Assembly (NCBI GenBank): GCA_934668695.1
Contig: CAKUOD010000001.1
Coordinates: 62,001 to 126,000, forward strand
DNA length: 64,000 nucleotides
From: an uncultured Collinsella sp.
GTDB taxonomy: Bacteria > Actinomycetota > Coriobacteriia > Coriobacteriales > Coriobacteriaceae
Direction: 5' to 3'
The notes beneath the pieces were generated by a model. That model saw only the letters and a program-made list of their open reading frames with translations, did no database searches and was not told the DNA's origin. Position 1 is the first letter of the stretch; the number at the start of each line of letters is the position of its first letter. The position numbers were made by a program, and so were the translations under genes. Below, piece by piece: positions 33,594-41,920 of the stretch.

Positions 33594-34019
33594 ATGAAGG
33601 CATTGCTCAACGAGTTCAAGGAATTCATCAATCGCGGCAACGTGATAGACATGGCCGTCGGCGTGATTATCGGCGGCGCATTCACTGCCATCGTGACCTC
33701 GCTTACCGACAACATCATCAACCCGCTTATCTCCGTGATTGCCGGTGGCAGCGCCACCGAGATCTCGGGGCTGGTGGTGCCGGGCACCAATATCGACTTT
33801 GGCGCCTTTATCGGCGCGTGCATCAACTTTTTGATTGTGGCGGCGATCGTCTTTGCCATCGTCAAAGCATTCAACAAGGCGCAGGAGATTGGCGACAGGC
33901 TCGCCGGTGCCACCGCCGAGGAAGCCGCACCAGCGCCCGTCTGCCCGTATTGTCTGGAAGAGGTACACGAGGGCGCGACCAAGTGTTGCCACTGCGGAAG
34001 CGAGCTACCCCGGGCGTAG
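33594..34019 (+). CDS. mscL: Large-conductance mechanosensitive channel with C-terminal zinc ribbon
   Basis: 141 residues. KEFINRGNVIDMAVGVIIGGAF is the MscL N-terminal helix and TM1; GAFIGACINFLIVAAIVFAIVK is TM2. After the cytoplasmic helix the protein gains a zinc-ribbon-like end: CPYC at 117-120 and a CCHC segment at 131-134. Standard MscL has no such cysteines. The channel opens under membrane tension to release solutes. The ribbon could regulate gating by metal or redox, or anchor a partner; that is inference. Start at 33594 after GAGGAA. Confidence 0.92.
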   Translation: MKALLNEFKEFINRGNVIDMAVGVIIGGAFTAIVTSLTDNIINPLISVIAGGSATEISGLVVPGTNIDFGAFIGACINFLIVAAIVFAIVKAFNKAQEIGDRLAGATAEEAAPAPVCPYCLEEVHEGATKCCHCGSELPRA

Positions 34020-34074
34020 GGTCTTAAAGCCGATAGCGCTCAGCGTCTACTATCTTGCAAAACAGCGCAGCAAC

Positions 34075-34105
34075 CAAAAACGGCCCCGCCCGGGGCCATT
34101 TTCGT
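34075..34105 (+). terminator. Terminator of mscL
   Basis: GGCCCCG (34082-34088) pairs with CGGGGCC (34091-34097), flanked by an A run upstream and ATTTTCGTT downstream. Confidence 0.7.
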
Positions 34106-34136
34106 TCACGCGCATTACTGACACGAGCTCTCGCTC

Positions 34137-34625
34137 TTATGCCACGCGCAGCCAGTCAAACGCAACACGCGGCGTGCCGTCTGACACATACACGACGCCG
34201 GCACGCTCAAACCCTGCCTTAATACTCGCGCCCTGCATGGGCAGGTTGTCCTGGTGCGTATCGATGCGCAAGTGATCGGCACGTTCTTTGGCAAAGGCAA
34301 ACATCGCAGCCGCGATACCGTGCACGGTGCCATCGGATGCCACACGGTGCAGCACGGCGTACGGAGTGTCGCTACGCCATTGACCGTCCTCAATTACGTC
34401 ATAGCACTCGTCCGGGCCCGGTAAAAAGGCAAACGTCGCCACCACGCGACCGTCGACTTCGCACACATAGCTGCCACCGGCGGCGATATCGGCAGCCAGC
34501 TGCTCGGCAGAAGGCGTGCCCTCGGGCCACTGCGTGGCGTTGCCATGCGCGCGCATAAAGGCGCGGGCCGCGTCATAGATAGCCATGACGGCGGGAATGT
34601 CGGTATCGAGGGTTTTTCTGATCAT
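34137..34625 (-). CDS. GNAT N-acetyltransferase
   Basis: 162 residues from ATG 34625 (a GTG three bases earlier is in frame). IRKTLDTDIPAVMAIYDAARAFM, then VDGRVVATFAFLPG, HRVASDGTVHGIAAAMFAFA (acetyl-CoA binding region) and HQDNLPMQGASIKAGFERAG show a small-molecule GNAT. Substrate unknown. Divergent from the 98-residue gene at 34703, with a TTGGTATCA dyad between them. Confidence 0.8.
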   Translation of the reverse strand: MIRKTLDTDIPAVMAIYDAARAFMRAHGNATQWPEGTPSAEQLAADIAAGGSYVCEVDGRVVATFAFLPGPDECYDVIEDGQWRSDTPYAVLHRVASDGTVHGIAAAMFAFAKERADHLRIDTHQDNLPMQGASIKAGFERAGVVYVSDGTPRVAFDWLRVA

Positions 34626-34646
34626 CACGCGGCGACCTCACGTTTA

Positions 34647-34678
34647 TTGGTATCACTTTGATTGAGCAATGATACCAA
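34647..34678. promoter_or_regulatory. TTGGTATCA dyad between divergent genes
   Basis: Perfect 9-bp arms TTGGTATCA (34647-34655) and TGATACCAA (34670-34678), 14-bp spacer, placed between the GNAT gene and the gene at 34703. The arm resembles ATACCAAC in the repeats at 31287, so the two sites may share a regulator. Confidence 0.45.
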
Positions 34679-34702
34679 CGTTTTGAGAAGGGCACGAAGC
34701 AG

Positions 34703-34999
34703 ATGGGGAGCAAAAAGCGAGCCGCCTGGTCAAAGGCCAAAAGCGAGTTTTTGGGCGCTGCCACCGGCGGCGATATGAGCGACCTGTTTGCGCGCGAAGA
34801 CAAGCGCCGCGATGCCCTGAACGCCGAGCGCGATGAGGCCTGGCGCTACAAGTCGTGCGAACGCAAAAACCGTTACGACACGCGCGCCGAGGCCGAGGCC
34901 GTTATGGCCGACTGCGAAAACCGCGGGCGGCGCGGCTTAGCCTGCTACAAATGCGAATACTGCGGCGGCTGGCACCTGACGTCGCACCCTTGGAAATAG
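34703..34999 (+). CDS. Small basic protein with C-terminal CxxC zinc-type motif
   Basis: 98 residues, highly charged (many Lys, Arg, Glu), with CYKCEYCGGWHLTSHPW at the end. Its two CxxC-like pairs and a His suggest a treble-clef or ribbon zinc site. No membrane helix. Proteins of this shape are annotated as hypothetical; I do not recognise a function. The ribosome site is poor (AGCAGATG), but the codon pattern and the C-terminal motif support a real gene. Confidence 0.6.
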   Translation: MGSKKRAAWSKAKSEFLGAATGGDMSDLFAREDKRRDALNAERDEAWRYKSCERKNRYDTRAEAEAVMADCENRGRRGLACYKCEYCGGWHLTSHPWK

Positions 35000-35036
35000 G
35001 CTCCCCATTGGCGCAATGCCGGCCATTGCGCACGGG

Positions 35037-35741
35037 CTATGGACGCGGCGGCACCAACACATCGTAACGAACGGCCTTGCCCGCAAGCTGATAGCTCGGC
35101 TTAACGCCGGCAAGCAGTGGCCCCTTCACCGGCCGCTTGATAACGACCTTGCGCGGGTGCACCGCAAGCGCGGCTTCGACCAGCGTCTCCTCATCGGCGC
35201 ACGGCTGTTCCAGATGATGCAAGAGTTGGAACTTCTTTTTCACCGCCGCGCTCTTGGTGCGCCCGGGAAACATGGGGTCCAGATATACCACGTCGGGAGC
35301 GGTGAGCTCGCCCTGCCCGATCAGCTCAGCTGTATGGCGAAGGCCGGCAATGCTGTCCTCGCCCGCATGTAAGCGCATGCGGGCCACGGCTGTCGTAAGC
35401 GCCGGATCATCTGCTGCGCGATCCAGGGCATCCTTGAGGAGCGCCGCGATCACGCAATCCTGCTCATACAGATCGACGGTAAAACCCGCGGCCGCCAGCA
35501 GCAGCGAATCCTCGCCAAAGCCTGCCGTGGCGTCAATCGCCCATGGGCTCTCGATGCCTTTTGCGCGCGCAGCCTTTACCAGCAGCTCTTGCTGCAGACG
35601 GCCCTGCTTGAGCCGCGGAAGCATGCGAGTAAAATCGGCACGCAGTTCCATCGTGCCGTCGGTGAGCGTGAGGCCCTCGGACGTCCCGGTCAGCTCAAGC
35701 CCCGCGGCCCGAGCAATAGAAAAGGGATCGACGACGTCCAT
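35037..35741 (-). CDS. rsmJ: 16S rRNA (guanine(1516)-N2)-methyltransferase, RsmJ family
   Basis: 234 residues. AIDATAGFGEDSLLLAAAGF is the SAM loop as in RsmJ/YhiQ, YEQDCVIAALLKDAL the acidic SAM contact, and VYLDPMFPGRTKSAAVKKKF the catalytic DPMFP motif. The N-terminal LTLTDGTMELRADFTRMLPRLKQG is also typical. Predicted to methylate G1516 of 16S rRNA. Single gene, with AAGGAGT ahead of the ATG. Confidence 0.9.
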   Translation of the reverse strand: MDVVDPFSIARAAGLELTGTSEGLTLTDGTMELRADFTRMLPRLKQGRLQQELLVKAARAKGIESPWAIDATAGFGEDSLLLAAAGFTVDLYEQDCVIAALLKDALDRAADDPALTTAVARMRLHAGEDSIAGLRHTAELIGQGELTAPDVVYLDPMFPGRTKSAAVKKKFQLLHHLEQPCADEETLVEAALAVHPRKVVIKRPVKGPLLAGVKPSYQLAGKAVRYDVLVPPRP

Positions 35742-35804
35742 GGGTACTCCTTAACAAGCAAAACGAATACGTGAGCGCCGTTTATGTCGGCACCCAACCG
35801 TCCG

Positions 35805-35948
35805 CTATTGTCCCACATGCGACATGGCCCACAGCATCCCAATGCAAAGCACCGCCATCAATCCCGTGCACACGGCAGCGATCACAGAATCACCCATGCG
35901 CCTTCCCAACGACCGCGGCTCATGCACTTGCCCTGCTCCGTACATCAT
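35805..35948 (-). CDS. 47-residue single-pass membrane miniprotein
   Basis: Short gene with an excellent ribosome site, AAGGAGGAGCC directly ahead of ATG-ATG (35948). The product starts MMYGAGQVHEPRSLGRRMGD and continues into one hydrophobic helix (SVIAAVCTGLMAVLCIGMLW) and a short tail ending SHVGQ. Basic residues before the helix predict an inside N-terminus. I know no family. The ribosome site and one clean membrane helix make it likely to be expressed. Confidence 0.6.
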   Translation of the reverse strand: MMYGAGQVHEPRSLGRRMGDSVIAAVCTGLMAVLCIGMLWAMSHVGQ

Positions 35949-36180
35949 GGCTCCTCCTTGAGACCAGCTCTTACCATGGACCCATCATCGCAGCGCCGCG
36001 CATACGCTGCCATCGATTTGACTTACGCCCAGCTTTCCTTTTTGAAAGGTTGGGTTTGGCTGCGCGGGCTCAATGCGCTTTCAAACGCATGCATCGCCGC
36101 GTTGAACTACAATGTGCTTCACCATATGTGCAGTACATTGGGTGCGCCAAGTTGGCGTACTCGTATCGAAAGGACCGGCC

Positions 36181-36582
36181 ATGAGCTTCACTCGCAAGAC
36201 TCTCAAAATCCTTGCTCTCATCTACTTTGTTTTGGGCATCGCCAGCCTCGTCACCGCCGGCGTCGGTATCGCCACGGGCGGTCTCGATTCCACGTACGGT
36301 TCGTACGCCACGCTCGCAGCGGTCGTGCTTATCGCCAAGGGTCTCGTCGACCTTGCCGCAGGCGTCGCCGGTATCAAGGGCGCCAACAAGCCTTCGCAGG
36401 TGGACGGCGCGTTTAAGCTCGGTATTGTTGCCGCGGTCGCCACGCTTGCCCAAGCGGTGCTCACGCTTCCCGCGTTTGGCGGCGACGCCATCAACTTTGG
36501 CGCCTTTGTCATCGTGGTGTACGACCTGTTCTTTGTTCAGCAGGCACACGCCGTTAAGGCCGAGAACAAGGACCGCCTATAA
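36181..36582 (+). CDS. Small four-helix integral membrane protein
   Basis: 133 residues. Four hydrophobic segments are visible: ILALIYFVLGIASLVTAGVG, LAAVVLIAKGLVDLAAGVAG, LGIVAAVATLAQAVLTLPAF and FGAFVIVVYDLFFV. The ends are polar (KAENKDRL). GAAAGGACC precedes ATG 36181. It resembles small membrane proteins of unknown function common in Coriobacteriia; I assign no role. A terminator follows at 36619. Confidence 0.75.
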   Translation: MSFTRKTLKILALIYFVLGIASLVTAGVGIATGGLDSTYGSYATLAAVVLIAKGLVDLAAGVAGIKGANKPSQVDGAFKLGIVAAVATLAQAVLTLPAFGGDAINFGAFVIVVYDLFFVQQAHAVKAENKDRL

Positions 36583-36618
36583 GCGCTCGCTTCTCATAAC
36601 CTCTGCAGCCAAGCAACT

Positions 36619-36662
36619 AAAAAGGGCCGATCGCGCATCTCCGCGGTCGGCCCTTTACGTTT
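36619..36662 (+). terminator. Terminator after the four-helix membrane protein
   Basis: AAAGGGCCGATCGC (36621-36634) pairs with GCGGTCGGCCCTTT (36643-36656), with one G-U-type position, followed by ACGTTT. Confidence 0.8.
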
Positions 36663-36664
36663 GC

Positions 36665-36708
36665 CCAGATAAAACCTAGCAAAATAAACCTGTCCCTATT
36701 TGGCAGGT
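36665..36708. repeat. Palindromic repeat family B, single-arm copy
   Basis: The stretch 36674-36708 matches the reverse complement of the left arm at 16166-16200 with few changes (CTAGC for CTGCC, TATTT for TTTTT). The preceding CCCAGATAAA also matches the spacer there, so homology covers about 44 bases. It sits 2 bases beyond the rlmA stop codon. Confidence 0.85.
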
Positions 36709-36710
36709 TG

Positions 36711-37526
36711 TTAGCTGTGGCGGTACTCGGCGATGATGAAGTCGATGTCGGTTTGAAGGGTGTCCAAATTTGCCAGGCGCTCTTTGTCGACAGGGCGCGT
36801 GCGGTAGTAGTACGGCGTCATCTGGAACACCGCCTCAATGTCGGCCTGCGTCCGGAGCGTAATATTCGCAGATACCCGCTGCGTTCCGACTAACTCGAGC
36901 TCGGTGGTCTTCGGCAGCTTCTCATCGTTAAGGTACGGCGTGTCGTAGAGCACCTCCTTGAGCCCAAAGAGATGACGGGCGCCCGGCACCACGGTGTAGA
37001 GCGAGCCCTCTGGCGCCAGCACGCGGGCAAATTCGCGCTCGTTAAAGGGAGCAAAGAGTTCGGTCACCTTATCGAAGGCGCCATCGGCCACGGGGATATC
37101 CTTCATGTTGGCCACGAAATAGGTCGCATCGCCGCGCTTGGCGGCCAGACGTACCATTTCTTTGCCCAGGTCAAAGCCATAAGCGTCCACGCCCGGCACC
37201 GCGCCCATGGCGCTGGTGTAGTAACCCTCGCCGCAGCATATATCGAGCAGCGTCATGGGGCCGTTCGTAGTCGCGGCACGCCCAGACACCTGCTTGCGTA
37301 CCAGCTCGACCATCGCATCGCGCAACGGTGCATAGTAACCGCGGTTCAGAAAGTCACGACGGCTGCGCGCCTGCGACTTGGGATCACCCATGGAGTCGCC
37401 GCTCTTGGACGAGCGCAGCAGATATAGATAGCCCTCGCGCGCACGGTCAAACCGGTGTCCGCCCGCGCATGCAGCACCGCGCTCGTCGTCCACCAACGGC
37501 TCATGGCAAACGGGACACAACAACAT
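36711..37526 (-). CDS. rlmA: 23S rRNA (guanine-N1)-methyltransferase, RlmA family
   Basis: 271 residues. The N-terminal zinc finger LLCPVCHEPLVDDERGAACAGGHRFDRAREGY (short form: CPVC...C..GH) and LDICCGEGYYTSAM for SAM binding are typical of RlmA(I)/RlmA(II). FAPFNEREFARVLAPEG and TPYYYRTRP support it. Members methylate G745 or G748 of 23S rRNA; RlmA(II) affects tylosin-type macrolide response. Which base is targeted is not decidable here. AAGGAGT precedes the ATG. Confidence 0.9.
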   Translation of the reverse strand: MLLCPVCHEPLVDDERGAACAGGHRFDRAREGYLYLLRSSKSGDSMGDPKSQARSRRDFLNRGYYAPLRDAMVELVRKQVSGRAATTNGPMTLLDICCGEGYYTSAMGAVPGVDAYGFDLGKEMVRLAAKRGDATYFVANMKDIPVADGAFDKVTELFAPFNEREFARVLAPEGSLYTVVPGARHLFGLKEVLYDTPYLNDEKLPKTTELELVGTQRVSANITLRTQADIEAVFQMTPYYYRTRPVDKERLANLDTLQTDIDFIIAEYRHS

Positions 37527-37583
37527 GGCAACTCCTTAGCGCGAACAACACAACGCCCACCATTGTCGCACGCCTTCCCCGCC

Positions 37584-37639
37584 TAGTCATTGGGGACGTT
37601 CTTGAATGACTAGTCGTTTAAGAACGTCCCCAACGACTA
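37584..37639. repeat. Palindromic repeat family C, copy 1
   Basis: Arms of 20 bases, TAGTCATTGGGGACGTTCTT (37584-37603) and its reverse complement (37620-37639), with one mismatch and a 16-base loop containing GACTAGTC. Degenerate relatives occur at 62219-62276 and 62943-62999. Confidence 0.85.
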
Positions 37640-37718
37640 TAAGTGCCGGCTGGCTGCATTAGGAGTATCATCGTCTGCGCAAATAAGCACGAAAGAGCAT
37701 ATTAGAGATTGAGAGCGT

Positions 37719-39101
37719 ATGGCAGACACCGCATCTAAGCACATTGACATGACCACCGGCTCGCTATGGCGCAATATTCCCCTGTTCGCCTTCCCCGTGG
37801 CCGCCACGAGCATCTTGGAGCAGCTGTCGAACCTCATCGCCACGGTCATCATCGGTAACTTCTCGGGCGACCAGGGAACCCTCGCCATGGCAGCGGTCGG
37901 CTCCAACGTTCCGCTTACCAGTCTTATGCTCAATCTGTTTATTGGCATGTCGCTTGGCTCCAACGTGGTCATCGCCAACGCTATCGGCCGCAACGATCAG
38001 AACATGGTCAAACGCGCCGTCCATACCTCGATTTTAATGGCGCTCGTGGGCTTTGTCGTCATCGCACTGGGCGAGATCTTTGCCGAGCCCATGCTCACCG
38101 CGCTCAACGTTCCCGCCGAAACCATGCCGCTCGCTTCGCTCTACCTGCGCGTCTTTCTGCTCAGCATGCCCTCGATCTTGCTCTACAACTTTGAGGCCGC
38201 GATCTTCCGCTCCGTCGGCATCACCCGCATGCCGCTGCAGGCGCTTGCCGTATCCACCGTCCTCAACATTGGCCTGGACCTCATCTTTGTCCCTGTACTC
38301 CACTGGGGCGTCGCGGGCGTCGCCATCGCCACCGCCATCGCCTACACCGTCAGCGCCGCTACGCTTTTTATCCGCCTGCTCAAGACCGACTCCGTCGTCC
38401 GCGTCACCCCACGCGACTTAGGCTTAGACCCCGTCGCCCTCAAGCGCATCGTCAAGATCGGCCTGCCCGCCGGCATCCAAAGCGCCGTCTTTGCCGTCGC
38501 CAACATCATCATCCAGTCCGCCATCAACAGCTTGGGCACCGAGGTCATGGCGGCATCGAGCGCCGCCATGAGCTTGGAGTACGTGTGCTACAACCTGCTC
38601 AACAGCTTTAGCCAGGCTTGCACCACCTTTGTGGGACAAAACCACGGTGCCCGCCAAATCGACCGCTGCACCAAGACGCTCAAGGTCTGCCTGGTCGAAG
38701 GCGGCATCGTTGCGCTCACCACCATCGTCATCATCGTCGGTCTGGGGCGCGAGATCCTATCGCTCTTTAACAGCGACCCCAACATCGTCTCGATCGGCTA
38801 TATCCGCGTGTGCTCGATCTTCCCTGCCTATGCCTTTAGCATGTTCTACGAAAACATGTCCGGTTACCTACGCGGCTTTGGCATCTCGCTTATGCCCGCC
38901 CTCATCACCATGATCTGCGTTTGCGGTATTCGCTTCTATTGGGTATTCTGCGTGTTCCCGCACTTCCGCACCTTTGCGAACATCATGATGGTCTACCCCA
39001 TCAGTCTGGGCACCACGGCATTCTTTATGGTCGTGGCGGTATTGCTCTGCCACCCGGCACGCACCTATCGCGCCGCCCAAATCAAAGCGACTGCCCGCTA
39101 A
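37719..39101 (+). CDS. MATE family efflux transporter
   Basis: 460 residues with 12 membrane segments in two six-helix halves. GSLWRNIPLFAFPVAATSILEQL, SNVVIANAIGRND and VGQNHGARQIDRCTKTL fit the MATE (NorM/DinF) family. It exports organic cations or drugs with Na+ or H+; the substrate is unknown. GAGAG precedes the ATG. Single gene, convergent with the LysR gene at 39129 with a 27-base gap. Confidence 0.9.
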   Translation: MADTASKHIDMTTGSLWRNIPLFAFPVAATSILEQLSNLIATVIIGNFSGDQGTLAMAAVGSNVPLTSLMLNLFIGMSLGSNVVIANAIGRNDQNMVKRAVHTSILMALVGFVVIALGEIFAEPMLTALNVPAETMPLASLYLRVFLLSMPSILLYNFEAAIFRSVGITRMPLQALAVSTVLNIGLDLIFVPVLHWGVAGVAIATAIAYTVSAATLFIRLLKTDSVVRVTPRDLGLDPVALKRIVKIGLPAGIQSAVFAVANIIIQSAINSLGTEVMAASSAAMSLEYVCYNLLNSFSQACTTFVGQNHGARQIDRCTKTLKVCLVEGGIVALTTIVIIVGLGREILSLFNSDPNIVSIGYIRVCSIFPAYAFSMFYENMSGYLRGFGISLMPALITMICVCGIRFYWVFCVFPHFRTFANIMMVYPISLGTTAFFMVVAVLLCHPARTYRAAQIKATAR

Positions 39102-39128
39102 ACACCGCACTCAACGTCACGCCAGTCA

Positions 39129-39995
39129 TTAATTGACAATATGCGAGCTCATATAGTCGATAAAACGCCTCGTGGCGATAGGCATGGTGTCCCAGCTGCG
39201 CCAAGCTGCCACCACGTCGCGCGAGGGAGCATGCACGATGGGACGTACGCGAATATCGGCCCGCATGCCCTCGACGGTACGACGGTAGAGCATGCTCACG
39301 CCTAGGGCCTCCTCCACCATCGCCATGATGGTGTAGTCGTCGGTCACCTCGCTCATCACGTGGGGCGACAGCCCATGCGCCGCGAATGCATCGAGCACCA
39401 GGCTCTGTTCGCCCTCATCCAGCAGCACAAACGGCTCGGACGCCAGGTCGGCGAGCGTCACCTTTTCCTTTGCCGTCAGCGGATGCGCTGTCGGCAACAA
39501 TGCCACCAACTCGTCGTGATAGACCACACGCTTCTCGAGCCCTGCGGTAAACCCGCGCGCCGTAAAGCAAAAGTCAACCACGCCATCGTGCACCCATTGA
39601 GCGTTGCGCGTGTAATCGCCCTGCTTGAGGGTAAAGCGTACGCCCGGGTGCAGCGCACCAAAGTCGCGAATCACGCGCGGCAATACGGTGCGGCTCACGT
39701 TGGTAAACGTCGCGATACGAATATCCGTCGAGGAGAGCCCCAGCAACTCCTGACGTTTGCCCTCAAGCTCGGCCTCGGCAGTTACGATCTGTCGCAGATA
39801 CGGCAGGTACTGCTTGCCGTCGCGCGTAAGCGAAACGCCCTGCTTACCGCGCTCGATAAGCGTGGTACCCAGCTCGCGCTCGAGCGCTTTGACGGCCTGA
39901 CTCACCGCACTTTGCGTATAGCCCAGTTCGTCCGCCGCGCCCTTAAGACTGCCGCGATCGACCACCATACAAACAATCTGATACCGCGATGCCAT
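39129..39995 (-). CDS. LysR family transcriptional regulator
   Basis: 288 residues. HTH GSLKGAADELGYTQSAVSQA (residues about 16-35), then a substrate-binding domain with DDYTIMAMVEEALGVSMLY, matching DDYAIMAMVEDGLGVSVLP in the LysR protein at 1190. It is divergent from an EamA transporter, as that one is, so it likely controls the transporter at 40154. Effector unknown. Confidence 0.85.
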   Translation of the reverse strand: MASRYQIVCMVVDRGSLKGAADELGYTQSAVSQAVKALERELGTTLIERGKQGVSLTRDGKQYLPYLRQIVTAEAELEGKRQELLGLSSTDIRIATFTNVSRTVLPRVIRDFGALHPGVRFTLKQGDYTRNAQWVHDGVVDFCFTARGFTAGLEKRVVYHDELVALLPTAHPLTAKEKVTLADLASEPFVLLDEGEQSLVLDAFAAHGLSPHVMSEVTDDYTIMAMVEEALGVSMLYRRTVEGMRADIRVRPIVHAPSRDVVAAWRSWDTMPIATRRFIDYMSSHIVN

Positions 39996-40153
39996 CGTGC
40001 CTCCACATCGATGTAGCCGTAAAACGTTTTGCCAGGGCTTTTTCTGCCAACATTAGTATTTCTTAATCATACTGAAGATACATTCGCTTTACTACATCCA
40101 CATCTGGGAGCAGAATCCTTTTTACGAAACCGTTCTGTAACAAAAGGAGTCCC

Positions 40154-41056
40154 ATGGATCGCAAAAAAGCAGTCGCGCTCTCATTTTCCGTTCCCGTCGC
40201 ATGGGGCTTTTCGTACCCCCTCATGAAGATCGGCATGGACAGCATGAACGCCACGAGCATCGTTGCGTTGCGCTGCATCATCGCCTTTGTGGCCTGCCTG
40301 CTGCTCTTCCACAAGCGCGCGTTCCGCATCAACCGCGACCTAATGGTCCGCGCCGCCATCATCGGCGCCATTATGGCAACCGAGCTCACCTGCATGTGCC
40401 TGGGCTCTAGCCTCACCTCCGCCTCCACCGCCGGCTTTTTGCAGAGCCTGACGGTCGTGATCGTGCCGTTTGCCAACGCCGCCCTGCTGCGTCGCGCCCC
40501 CGAGCGCAAGGTGCTCGTCGGCACCGCCATCGTCACCTGCGGTATGTTGCTGCTCTCGGGCGCCGACTTTACCAGCCTGAATCCCGGTGCGATCATTATG
40601 CTGCTCTCGGCCTTTGTCTATGCCGGCCACATCATTGTGGCGAAGCGCTTTGTCGAAGATGTCGACCCGCTGGCTCTGGGCGTTTGGCAGCTGGGCTTTG
40701 GCGGCCTGTTCTCGGGCATCGCCGCGTGCACCTTTGGCGGCTTCACGCTTCCCAGCACGCCCAACGAGATCGTCGTGGTCGTCGCGCTCGCACTCATCTG
40801 CTCTGCCTACGGCTTTATCACCCAGACGCTCGTGCAGCCCCACGTGCCCGCCGAGACCACCGGCTTCGCCTTCTCGCTCGAGCCGGTCTGCTCTGCCGTC
40901 TTCTCGTTCTTCCTGGTCGGCGAGGTCCTGAGCCCCATCGCCTTCTTTGGCGCCGCCCTCATCCTCACCGGTGTCATGGTGGCAACCGTCGAGCTTCCGC
41001 GCCTCCGTGAACATGGACAGGCCCGTATGGCAGGAGCGCCCGAGCGCGTCTCGTAG
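40154..41056 (+). CDS. DMT superfamily (EamA) transporter
   Basis: 300 residues with ten hydrophobic segments in two EamA domains. SVPVAWGFSYPLMKIGMDSM starts the first half; EPVCSAVFSFFLVGEVLSP closes the second. AAAAGGAG precedes ATG 40154. Probable metabolite exporter; the substrate is unknown. The LysR/EamA divergent layout repeats the one at 1190-3080, but the transporter halves are clearly distinct in sequence. Confidence 0.85.
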   Translation: MDRKKAVALSFSVPVAWGFSYPLMKIGMDSMNATSIVALRCIIAFVACLLLFHKRAFRINRDLMVRAAIIGAIMATELTCMCLGSSLTSASTAGFLQSLTVVIVPFANAALLRRAPERKVLVGTAIVTCGMLLLSGADFTSLNPGAIIMLLSAFVYAGHIIVAKRFVEDVDPLALGVWQLGFGGLFSGIAACTFGGFTLPSTPNEIVVVVALALICSAYGFITQTLVQPHVPAETTGFAFSLEPVCSAVFSFFLVGEVLSPIAFFGAALILTGVMVATVELPRLREHGQARMAGAPERVS

Positions 41057-41144
41057 CCCCCACTCCTTATGCAGCCGCGGCATAAAGGTTTCCGGTCTGC
41101 CTTTACAATAGATGCCAACAGAGCATCTGCCATAAAGGAGCCCC

Positions 41145-41870
41145 ATGGACACCGCAACGCGCGACCGCAACATAGCAACTTGGTTGGGCGATGCGCCGCA
41201 GCCGGTACGTGACACAACGAATCAGCTGCTCGAGAGCATCGCCCTTTTGCGTACCGAGCAGACTATCTACCCGGCACAAGACGACATCCTCAATGCCCTC
41301 GCCTATACACCGACCGACCAGGTCAAGGTTGTCATCTTGGGTCAAGACCCCTATCACGGACCCAACCAGGCCATGGGACTGTCGTTTTCGGTTCCCGTGA
41401 CGCAAACCAAACTGCCGCCGAGCCTGCGCAACATCTATAAGGAACTCAGCGCCGATCTGGGCTGCCCCATCCCCGCCACGGGAGACCTGACCCCATGGGC
41501 ACAACAGGGCGTCCTGCTCCTCAACACTACGCTCACCGTGCGCGAGCATGCCGCCAATTCGCACGCCAAGCTGGGCTGGAGCACGCTCACCGACTATATT
41601 ATCGAACGCTGCTGCCAGTTACCCCAACCGGTAGTCTTTTTGGCATGGGGTCGCTTTGCCCAGCAGATGGTCGAAGGAAAGCTCGCCGCGACCGGCGCGG
41701 GCAAGGCAAGCGGCAAGTTCTGCCTTGCCTCTACGCATCCCTCACCGCTTTCGGCCAACCGTGCCACGGCAGAACTCCCCGCTTTTATGGGGTCGCGCCC
41801 CTTCTCCGCTGCCAATCGGCTACTCGAGCAGTACGGCTCGACCCCCGTCAACTGGACTTGCCTCGGCTAA
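41145..41870 (+). CDS. ung: Uracil-DNA glycosylase (family 1)
   Basis: 241 residues. VVILGQDPYHGPNQAMGLSF is the water-activating loop (catalytic Asp in GQDPYH), GVLLLNTTLTV contributes the uracil-recognition Asn, and STHPSPLSANR carries the catalytic His. AAAGGAG precedes the ATG. It removes uracil from DNA as the first step of base excision repair. Single gene with its own terminator. Confidence 0.97.
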   Translation: MDTATRDRNIATWLGDAPQPVRDTTNQLLESIALLRTEQTIYPAQDDILNALAYTPTDQVKVVILGQDPYHGPNQAMGLSFSVPVTQTKLPPSLRNIYKELSADLGCPIPATGDLTPWAQQGVLLLNTTLTVREHAANSHAKLGWSTLTDYIIERCCQLPQPVVFLAWGRFAQQMVEGKLAATGAGKASGKFCLASTHPSPLSANRATAELPAFMGSRPFSAANRLLEQYGSTPVNWTCLG

Positions 41871-41885
41871 AAACCGATACATCAA

Positions 41886-41919
41886 AAACGCGCCCGACGG
41901 CTTTCCATCGGGCGCGTTT
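41886..41919. terminator. Bidirectional terminator between ung and the SDR gene
   Basis: AAACGCGCCCGA (41886-41897) pairs with TCGGGCGCGTTT (41908-41919); it begins 16 bases after the ung stop and ends 2 bases before the convergent SDR stop. Confidence 0.8.
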
Positions 41920-41920
41920 C

